Source of the DNA: Clostridia bacterium | GTDB lineage: Bacteria > Bacillota_A > Clostridia > Christensenellales > Borkfalkiaceae | Length of the DNA stretch: 12,023 bases | Assembly (NCBI GenBank): GCA_017457015.1 | Contig: JAFTIG010000014.1 | Location: forward strand, 1-12,023 | Direction of reading: 5' to 3' | Made by a program: the position numbers and the translations under genes | Notes under the pieces: generated by a model | Seen by the model: the letters and a program-made list of their open reading frames with translations, nothing else | Told to the model about the DNA's origin: nothing | Database searches by the model: none | In this document: positions 7,701 to 12,023 of the stretch, piece after piece | How positions within the stretch are numbered: position 1 is the first letter of the stretch | How the letters are laid out: each line of letters opens with the position of its first letter

Positions 7701-8805
7701 AAGAAAGTTCAGATACGTTTGCAACTACTGAAAGGTTGGAAAGGTCGTTTACGTCAACGTTTGCTTGTGCCGTAGCGTTGACGCTTAACCCTATATCCGA
7801 ACTAACCGCAAGGTTAACTTTAAGCGGTTTTTGGCCAGTTATGTAATCTGATAATCCGTTCATTATATAGTCGGACGCGGTAAGTTCTTCTGGTAGTGGC
7901 TCGGTTATGTCTGAATCGAGATACCCTTTAAAAAAGTCTGCGTCGGGGATAGCATTATTTTGTCCGTAGCCCGAGAAAACTTCTTTGACGTTTTCACGAC
8001 AGGTTACACCGCCGAGTTTATCGACTTCATACACGCAATCTGTTAGCGTTTCAGTAACTCGCCAATTTTTATCCATACGGATTGTTAAACTAACGCTTTC
8101 AAATATCGGCATGGATTTAGTGCCTGCCATTGTGCGCATTTCAAGTGAAATTTTACCCGTTGCTTTAACGGGGTGTAAATTATACTTAAACGAATAAATC
8201 CCGTCCTTTTCGCCCAAATAACTTGAAGATAAAATAGTATCTTTGGTCATGACGTAAGAAGTTATAGTGTTGGAAAAATGTCCGTACTTTGCTACGAACG
8301 ATTCTTCTGAAATCCTGTTTGCTTTAGATTTCCAACTAACGCTATTTACAGAATCTACGTTAGACGCTTCACGAACGACGAAGTTGTGTCCGTTGACGTA
8401 AGTTCTAACGCCAACGCTCTTAAATGACGAGTGCGAAATAGATTCTTTATAAATTTCTTTGCCGTTGACTACGCGGTTTGCTTTTACCTTTTGGCTAACG
8501 CTGACGAACGCCACGTCGGTTACCGCTTCACCACTACTTTTGCCAACGAAACTTTTCTCTTTAGACATTGCGGTAAATGATATAAACGCGTTTTCGTTAG
8601 CCGAGTAGTTTGCAGGGGTACTACCGTCGGTAGGTACTGCATACATAGTGCTCTCTTGCTTACTGATACTGTCTATATCGGGGTTGGTGTTAAAGTCACT
8701 GCCACATCCAACGATATACCAAGTGCAAAAAATAACTGACAAAAACATGACGATGCTTGCAGTTAAAGTTCTTTTTCTCGATAATAATTTACTAATTTTT
8801 CTCAT
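4750..8805 (-). CDS. large secreted lipoprotein with tandem repeats, function unknown
   Basis: This 1351-residue protein has a basic N-terminus (RKISKLLSRKR), a hydrophobic stretch (about 13-32) and a lipobox IVGC with Cys34 as the lipidation site. It is therefore predicted to be exported and anchored to the outer face of the membrane. The mature part is rich in Asp, Asn, Thr and alternating hydrophobic residues, as in beta-strand-rich proteins. Three tandem repeats follow at about 328-497, 498-672 and 673-853. LFDIIDQNGN (506-515) and LLDIIDQNNN (681-690) mark the start of the second and third. A weaker related segment may follow to about 1010. The last 230 residues differ and include STIYLDPIENMIYTKKY. 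I see no LPXTG sorting signal, no catalytic motif and no family I can name. The overall pattern loosely recalls LppX/LolA-like lipid-binding lipoproteins, which is a guess. The ribosome binding site AAAGGA ends seven bases before the ATG. It is monocistronic and convergent with lysC. Confidence 0.88.
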   Translation of the reverse strand: MRKISKLLSRKRTLTASIVMFLSVIFCTWYIVGCGSDFNTNPDIDSISKQESTMYAVPTDGSTPANYSANENAFISFTAMSKEKSFVGKSSGEAVTDVAFVSVSQKVKANRVVNGKEIYKESISHSSFKSVGVRTYVNGHNFVVREASNVDSVNSVSWKSKANRISEESFVAKYGHFSNTITSYVMTKDTILSSSYLGEKDGIYSFKYNLHPVKATGKISLEMRTMAGTKSMPIFESVSLTIRMDKNWRVTETLTDCVYEVDKLGGVTCRENVKEVFSGYGQNNAIPDADFFKGYLDSDITEPLPEELTASDYIMNGLSDYITGQKPLKVNLAVSSDIGLSVNATAQANVDVNDLSNLSVVANVSELSYDKLTFNDIYLAYENNSAFIRYGNLKATGTVDEITDLINRLLPLFGQNTIDLSSFTNFDTETLLSNASLVKEDDNVTVNLPITLGDSSLIATLFFTDGETVSFTGATATIENFFITLTPDDALVIPELGDGYNRITPLFDIIDQNGNIKFNVSVGDINALVNFNVKNLSADIVLGDLLAKYVDDTIYLNYKDIKAKLSVSDIETALNKLAPVLEGKVSIPDFNALFESIDTMALLESAFGTLTITGGDTALTLSTIIENVKVDVVLNTINNSYVISGISAIVDNTTINAIPTNNDVLVIDDETLDEYKNILPLLDIIDQNNNLSFVISVNDLTIKATLNLVDLTVLAEVEDAKLFINLNTGDIFARYSGARVKVNINDLTYVLDQINPLIKKFANFDLIEKLPTDLNAEIDVDAIFQTITTLKTENGVSVMLPVFNIPITLNFDTTGGSFELENVTANFDGVSATATYTYDALDFEFDTGLDYVDLKELVDDFAQPVCDVILSDQMNVSLGGTLKNGNTVYSITACDIKIAGLDDAPKTTANLVLDITETSIGGTTTTTTHTISLVYLDPSLVSEGAVNVFFTYDSSLDNTDGTTNPIEGTFTTTKAGETLNILKDIYKQMPELQETLSPILVPDTNGYPVLPKTDIDLNALINALVLNNGTLTANLNGNAIMDSLPSTIEFTVNAENGAINLAIPELKVDGLDLSLALSLSKPQEDFADDNFSFTLDGNEKDFSSINELLEMLSKTAESRSFDITGNIGMSIGSWDIAKDAIDVRVQLDNIDDKTYVVITITRNPTTVLLTSVWKDYDGVSTIYLDPIENMIYTKKYSRTRTYKLFQGYVYSDTTEYKKFTVEQFTADLLPNLLYLLNLNSTIENLIPTDSSDSESHVSTATVENSLLGYSYNGIDTFNLKLDLEPLIGDIQEVNAVIKHDDSMNVSSLTATVLVVNTITINLDAKLVSPFNVYQNTKETLETEKNSNLYAI
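6247..7824 (-). repeat. three tandem repeat units inside the lipoprotein gene
   Basis: The units cover approximately 7315-7824, 6790-7314 and 6247-6789. They align through shared marks: IYLAYENN/IYLNYKDI/IFARYSGA-type strands, followed by a helix ending in LLPLF, LAPVL or INPLI, and a closing strand before DIIDQN. Tyrosines 390, 558 and 735 occupy equivalent places, so unit lengths are about 168 and 177 residues. An 18-base identity (GTTTTGGTCGATAATATC on the + strand) occurs at 6742-6759 and 7267-7284, exactly 525 bases or 175 codons apart. Outer limits are estimates. Confidence 0.75.
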
Positions 8806-8824
8806 TAATTTTTCCTTTGTATTC

Positions 8825-8834
8825 GGCTATAGCC
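8825..8834. promoter_or_regulatory. 10-bp perfect palindrome near the lipoprotein transcription start
   Basis: GGCTATAGCC is a perfect palindrome just downstream of a TATAAT box on the - strand (8836-8841) and 19 bases before the start codon. If that box is used, the palindrome covers the transcription start, a common operator position. It is short, so it may be chance. Confidence 0.3.
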
Positions 8835-8835
8835 T

Positions 8836-8863
8836 ATTATATGTGTAACATTATATAGTTAAA
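8836..8863 (-). promoter_or_regulatory. candidate promoter of the lipoprotein gene
   Basis: On the - strand, TTTAAC (8863-8858) is followed after 16 bases by TATAAT (8841-8836). A second TATAAT lies at 8855-8850 but has only poor -35 matches (ACAGTG at 17 bases, TTAACA at 20). The -10 boxes are perfect while the -35 elements are weak, so the exact start is uncertain. Confidence 0.45.
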
Positions 8864-8911
8864 ATATTAACTCACTGTTAACGCAATAGGTAAAATTTGT
8901 TAAACTGTTGC

Positions 8912-8940
8912 TTGATAATTTCGTTTGTATCGGATATAAT
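8912..8940 (+). promoter_or_regulatory. upstream promoter of the ABC-F gene
   Basis: TTGATA (8912-8917) and TATAAT (8935-8940) are separated by exactly 17 bases, a near-consensus housekeeping sigma promoter. It would give a leader of about 110 bases before ATG 9060. Confidence 0.7.
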
Positions 8941-8969
8941 TTGTAAAATAGACACGTTTATGATATAAT
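8941..8969 (+). promoter_or_regulatory. second promoter of the ABC-F gene
   Basis: TTGTAA (8941-8946) and TATAAT (8964-8969) are also 17 bases apart, starting directly after the first promoter's -10 box. Two tandem promoters 29 bases apart would drive the same gene. A third TATAAT (9018-9023) lacks a -35 at useful spacing and is not called. Confidence 0.6.
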
Positions 8970-9059
8970 ACAAGAAATTTGAAATTTGCTTGCAATAAAT
9001 TACAACTTCGCCATATTTATAATAAATGCTACTTAGATAAAAGTAAAGGGTAAATCAAT

Positions 9060-10973
9060 ATGCTTTTTAAGATACAAAACGGAGCGGTTTCTTTCGGTGC
9101 AGATACGGTGCTAGAGAATATCGATTTTGAAGTTAAAGATAGAGAAAAGATTGCCGTCGTCGGCAGAAACGGCGCAGGCAAGTCCACCCTTTTAAAATGT
9201 ATAGTGGGAAAGGTTGAGATGGAAGAAGGCACGGGGGAACAACCGTTCAGTGTGACAAAAGTTGGTAATCCCAAGGTTGGATACCTTTCTCAAATTGCTT
9301 TCACTGATGAGAATTTAAGCATGCTTGACGAAATTCTTACCGTGTTTAAGCCTATACTTGATGCCGAGCAAAAAATGCAAAGTCTTATTGATGAAATAGA
9401 GTTAAACCCCGACGAAAAAAAGATAAAAGAATATTCTGCACTATCCGAACGCTTTGAGTTTTTAGGCGGATATACATATAAAAAAGAATACTCGGTTATG
9501 ATTAAAAAGTTTGGGTTTACAGAGCAGGACAAAGAGAAAAAAATATCGGAATTTTCGGGCGGACAGCGCACGAAGATCGCGTTTATAAAACTCTTACTTT
9601 CTCATCCAGATATTCTGCTTTTAGACGAGCCGACTAACCACCTTGACGTAACCGCGATAAAGTGGCTTGAAGGGTATATTAAAAGTTATAAATCGGCAGT
9701 AATAATCGTTTCGCACGACAGAATGTTTATAGAGCGCACGGTGGATAAAGTTTACGAGATAGAGTACGGTGAAACGCGCTGTTATCACGGCAACTATTCG
9801 GACTTTGAGCGTACGAAAAGAGAAAATTATCAAAAACAGTTAAAGGATCACGAATATCAAAGGGAAGAGATCGCAAGGCTCACTCGGCTTATAGAGCGTT
9901 TTAGATATAAGGCGACCAAAGCGAAGATGGTGCAGTCTAAAATAAAGCAGATAGAACGAATGAAGATTATAGATAAGCCCGACCGCTACGATCTAAAATC
10001 TTTTCACGCAAACTTTCAACCGCAGACGGAGAGTGTAAAAAAAGTGCTTACCGTAAAAAATCTTGCAATCGGTTACGACGGCGTTTTATCGGTAGTTAAT
10101 TTTGAACTCTACAAAGGGCAAAAACTTGGCGTTATAGGCGATAACGGCGTGGGGAAGTCTACTTTCTTAAAGACGATAGTGAGAGATATAAACGCACTGT
10201 CGGGCGGTTTTGAGTTTGGCGTCAAGACGGAAATAGGGTACTTTAATCAACAGATGGCAGAGTATTCGAGTAATAAAACGCTATATGAAGATTTTCACGA
10301 CGTTTTTCCGCGACTCAACGAAACGGGAGTCCGTACGGCCCTAGGCGCGTTTTTATTTTCAGGTGAAGACGTATTTAAATGCGTGAACGACCTTTCGGGT
10401 GGAGAGAGAGTTAGACTTGCACTATGTAAAATGTTCAAAAAGCGTCCTAACGTTTTGATTTTAGACGAGCCAACCAATCACATGGATATAGTGGGCAAAG
10501 AAACTCTTGAAAATATGCTCAAAGAGTTTACCGGTACGGTAATTTTCGTTTCGCACGATAGGTATTTCGTAAATAAGGTTGCGGATAGACTTCTCGTATT
10601 CGACGGTGAAAACGCAAACTTTTATCCTTACGGATACGCTGAATACGAACTTATTGAAAGAGAAAAACAGGAAAAAGAAGAATTAGAGCACGCTCCTGAA
10701 AAAAGTATAGCGACGGGCGGCGGAACGAAGAAGACTTTCTCGACGCCACTTAAAGATAGGGGTAGAAAGATAAAGAGAATAGAAAAACTTGAAAAACTCA
10801 TTTTTGAGTGCGAAAAAGAACTCGCCGTTATCAACAAAGAACTTGAAAATCCAAACGTTTATTCAGACTACGTAAAAGTAGCCGAACTACAAGAAAAGAT
10901 AGATAAAGTTCAACTTGATTACGACGCGTATTCGGAAGAGTGGCTACGCCTATCTGAAGAAGTGGAAAATTAG
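9060..10973 (+). CDS. ABC-F family ribosome-associated ATPase (YdiF/Uup type)
   Basis: ABC-F proteins have two ATPase domains and no membrane part. They bind the ribosomal E site and help stalled or idle ribosomes; some members protect against antibiotics. The first domain has Walker A GRNGAGKST (35-43), signature SGGQ (166-169) and LLLDEPTNHLD (186-196). The second has GDNGVGKST (360-368), SGGE (446-449) and LILDEPTNHMD (466-476). Between them lies the charged helical linker (about 245-315) with ERFRYKATKAKMVQSKIK, the element that contacts P-site tRNA. Residues about 565-637 form a C-terminal coiled coil, as in YdiF and Uup. All catalytic motifs look intact. The 637-residue length is normal. 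ATG 9060 follows AAAGGG (9045-9050) after nine bases. Nothing in the sequence shows a resistance role: there is no leader-peptide attenuator, so I favour a housekeeping translation factor. Confidence 0.94.
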   Translation: MLFKIQNGAVSFGADTVLENIDFEVKDREKIAVVGRNGAGKSTLLKCIVGKVEMEEGTGEQPFSVTKVGNPKVGYLSQIAFTDENLSMLDEILTVFKPILDAEQKMQSLIDEIELNPDEKKIKEYSALSERFEFLGGYTYKKEYSVMIKKFGFTEQDKEKKISEFSGGQRTKIAFIKLLLSHPDILLLDEPTNHLDVTAIKWLEGYIKSYKSAVIIVSHDRMFIERTVDKVYEIEYGETRCYHGNYSDFERTKRENYQKQLKDHEYQREEIARLTRLIERFRYKATKAKMVQSKIKQIERMKIIDKPDRYDLKSFHANFQPQTESVKKVLTVKNLAIGYDGVLSVVNFELYKGQKLGVIGDNGVGKSTFLKTIVRDINALSGGFEFGVKTEIGYFNQQMAEYSSNKTLYEDFHDVFPRLNETGVRTALGAFLFSGEDVFKCVNDLSGGERVRLALCKMFKKRPNVLILDEPTNHMDIVGKETLENMLKEFTGTVIFVSHDRYFVNKVADRLLVFDGENANFYPYGYAEYELIEREKQEKEELEHAPEKSIATGGGTKKTFSTPLKDRGRKIKRIEKLEKLIFECEKELAVINKELENPNVYSDYVKVAELQEKIDKVQLDYDAYSEEWLRLSEEVEN

Positions 10974-11010
10974 CGGTAAAAAAATCAAAAAATTATTTTG
11001 CGATTTAAAC

Positions 11011-11040
11011 TTGACAAAGGTAAAACGGGTAGTGTATAAT
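11011..11040 (+). promoter_or_regulatory. promoter of the pflB transcript
   Basis: A consensus TTGACA (11011-11016) and TATAAT (11035-11040) are separated by 18 bases. The expected start near 11047 places the riboswitch P1 stem (from 11050) at the very 5' end of the RNA, which supports both calls. Confidence 0.88.
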
Positions 11041-11048
11041 AATGGTAC

Positions 11049-11117
11049 GAAGCGTGACTGACGGATTTCGCGGACAACCGCGGGGGAACGCTTTACGTTA
11101 TAGCCGACCGTCTGGGC
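11049..11117 (+). promoter_or_regulatory. ZTP/ZMP riboswitch aptamer (pfl motif)
   Basis: The segment carries the conserved parts of the pfl RNA in order. CGTGACTGACGG (11053-11064) is followed by a P2 hairpin CGCGG/CCGCG (11069-11073 with 11078-11082, loop ACAA). GGGGGAACGC then closes P1 (AAGCG 11050-11054 with CGCTT 11089-11093). The 3' block GCCGACCGTCTGGGC (11103-11117) completes it. GACGG (11060-11064) pairs with CCGTC (11108-11112) as the pseudoknot, and GCC/GGC closes the P3 hairpin. These RNAs sense ZMP and ZTP, which build up when 10-formyl-tetrahydrofolate is short, and usually act as ON switches for one-carbon genes. The next gene is pflB, the namesake context. Confidence 0.93.
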
Positions 11118-11160
11118 GATTCAATTTTTTATTAAAAGTTGAGTTGCCCTTTTGTTTTAT
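11114..11160 (+). terminator. riboswitch-controlled intrinsic terminator
   Basis: GGGCGATTCAA (11114-11124) can pair over 11 positions, two of them G-U, with TTGAGTTGCCC (11139-11149). TTTTGTTTTAT (11150-11160) follows as the T-tract. The left arm contains the GGGC that the aptamer needs for its P3 stem, so ligand-stabilised aptamer and terminator exclude each other. This predicts transcription through into pflB when ZMP/ZTP is bound. Confidence 0.8.
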
Positions 11161-11172
11161 CGGGCAATTCAA
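11139..11172 (+). promoter_or_regulatory. alternative leader hairpin just upstream of the pflB ribosome binding site
   Basis: The terminator's right arm TTGAGTTGCCC (11139-11149) can instead pair with GGGCAATTCAA (11162-11172), 11 positions with one G-U, around a 12-base loop. No T-tract follows, so it is not a terminator. It ends six bases before AAGGAG (11179-11184) and leaves that site free. It could form only in read-through RNA. Confidence 0.65.
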
Positions 11173-11190
11173 ACTAAAAAGGAGATGCAG

Positions 11191-12023
11191 ATGGAACACT
11201 TAAATTGGAAAGGGTTCAAAGGAACTGAATGGAAAAATAAAGTAGACATGCGAAACTTTATTCAAGAGAATTACGTTGAATATACGGGGGACGATAAATT
11301 TTTGTCCGTCGCTACTTCTCGTACGGCAAAACTTATGGACAAGGTACAGGCGTTATTTAAAGAAGAGCGCGCTAAAGGCGGTGTGCTTGACGTTGACGTC
11401 GAAACCGTTTCGTCACTCACGAGTTTTGCGCCTGGTTATATCGATAAAGATAATGAAATAATCGTAGGCATGCAGACTGATAGTCCCTTAAAACGTAGCG
11501 TAAACCCGTTTGGCGGTATGCGCATGGTAAAGCAGGCGTGTGAGGCTTACGGCTATAAATTAAGTAAAAAAGTGCAGTCGGAGTTTAAGTTTAGAACTAC
11601 GCATAACGACGGTGTTTTTCGCGCTTATACCGATGAGATGCGCGCAGCACGCAAATGTCACGTTATAACTGGACTTCCCGATGCGTACGGTAGGGGTAGA
11701 ATTATAGGCGATTATCGTCGAGTTGCTCTCTACGGTATAGATAGACTCATTGAAGAAAAAAAGAAAGACAAAGCAAATCTTGCAAACGGCGAGTTTAATA
11801 CCGATACAATACGCCTAGATGAAGAACTTTTTCAACAAATTACCTTTTTAGGTTATCTTAAAGAAATGGCGGCTCTTTACGGTTACGATATTAGCGAGCC
11901 TGCCGCAAACGCAAAAGAAGCAGTGCAGTGGACTTATTTTGCATATCTTGGCGCTATCAAAGAACAGAACGGCGCGGCAATGTCTTTAGGACGCGTAAGT
12001 ACATTTTTTGATATTTATTTTGA
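11191..12023 (+). CDS. pflB: pyruvate formate-lyase (formate acetyltransferase), 5' part
   Basis: PflB is a glycyl-radical enzyme that splits pyruvate with CoA into acetyl-CoA and formate in anaerobes. The frame is open from ATG 11191 to the window end, giving 277 codons plus two bases, roughly a third of the usual 740-760 residues. The N-terminus [19 protein letters not shown] (6-24) is typical. Further diagnostic blocks are [18 protein letters not shown] (105-122), [18 protein letters not shown] (160-177, containing the pyruvate-binding arginine region) and [20 protein letters not shown] (238-257), followed by [18 protein letters not shown]. The catalytic Cys pair and the C-terminal radical glycine lie beyond the window. 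The ribosome binding site AAGGAG (11179-11184) is six bases before the ATG. It is controlled by the upstream ZTP riboswitch. The formate product feeds 10-formyl-tetrahydrofolate synthesis, which fits that ligand. No frameshift is seen. Confidence 0.96.
   Translation, partial: MEHLNWKGFKGTEWKNKVDMRNFIQENYVEYTGDDKFLSVATSRTAKLMDKVQALFKEERAKGGVLDVDVETVSSLTSFAPGYIDKDNEIIVGMQTDSPLKRSVNPFGGMRMVKQACEAYGYKLSKKVQSEFKFRTTHNDGVFRAYTDEMRAARKCHVITGLPDAYGRGRIIGDYRRVALYGIDRLIEEKKKDKANLANGEFNTDTIRLDEELFQQITFLGYLKEMAALYGYDISEPAANAKEAVQWTYFAYLGAIKEQNGAAMSLGRVSTFFDIYF

Noticed and set aside
8970..8991. palindromic operator CAAG...CTTG before the ABC-F gene
   Set aside because: The inner AAATTT repeats are offset by one base relative to a true palindrome, and the sequence is AT-rich enough for this to be chance.
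9060..10973. antibiotic-resistance ABC-F
   Set aside because: No leader peptide or attenuator is present, and the linker and C-terminal coiled coil resemble housekeeping YdiF/Uup proteins. A resistance claim would need a phylogeny.
10982..11006. terminator after the ABC-F gene
   Set aside because: The AAATC/GATTT and AAAA/TTTT stems are short and have almost no G-C pairs, and the T-run is broken, so I cannot call it. Transcription may run on into the pflB leader terminator.
1..12023. mobile element, phage, CRISPR or defence island
   Set aside because: I see no transposase, integrase, terminal repeats, spacer arrays or defence-type domains. Gene content is housekeeping with matching codon style.

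Overview
The window reads as ordinary chromosomal DNA of a low-to-mid GC Gram-positive anaerobe, most likely an uncultured member of the Clostridia. The support is a CdaA-type c-di-AMP synthase, AGGAG-type ribosome binding sites, TTGACA/TATAAT promoters, intrinsic terminators with T-tracts, and a ZTP riboswitch in front of pyruvate formate-lyase, the arrangement that gave the pfl RNA motif its name. I see no transposase, integrase, phage gene, CRISPR array, tRNA or rRNA.

Region 1 (1-4514, + strand) is a tight run of five genes: holA (DNA polymerase III delta), cdaA (diadenylate cyclase), a 45-codon single-pass membrane peptide, a DUF1015-family protein and lysC (aspartate kinase). The gaps are 9-12 bases, and DUF1015 and lysC share an ATGA overlap, so these look like one transcript. 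In many Firmicutes cdaA is followed by cdaR and glmM. Here neither follows, and the small membrane peptide sits in the cdaR position.

Region 2 (4515-8805) has a strong two-way terminator (4693-4732). Beyond it lies a convergent gene for a 1351-residue secreted lipoprotein with three tandem repeats of about 170-180 residues. I cannot assign its function. The 254-base divergent spacer (8806-9059) carries promoters for both directions.

Region 3 (9060-10973) encodes an ABC-F ribosome-associated ATPase of the YdiF/Uup type. Region 4 (11011 to the end) holds a promoter, a ZTP/ZMP aptamer that starts almost at the expected transcription start, a terminator-type expression platform, and the first 277 codons of pflB. 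The logic is metabolic: ZMP/ZTP rises when 10-formyl-tetrahydrofolate is short, PflB makes formate, and formate recharges that folate pool.

Most gene content is housekeeping. The parts most worth a second look are the three-segment switch in the pflB leader, the cdaA neighbourhood without cdaR and glmM, the giant repeat lipoprotein, and a strong preference for C over T at the third codon position when the next codon begins with G.
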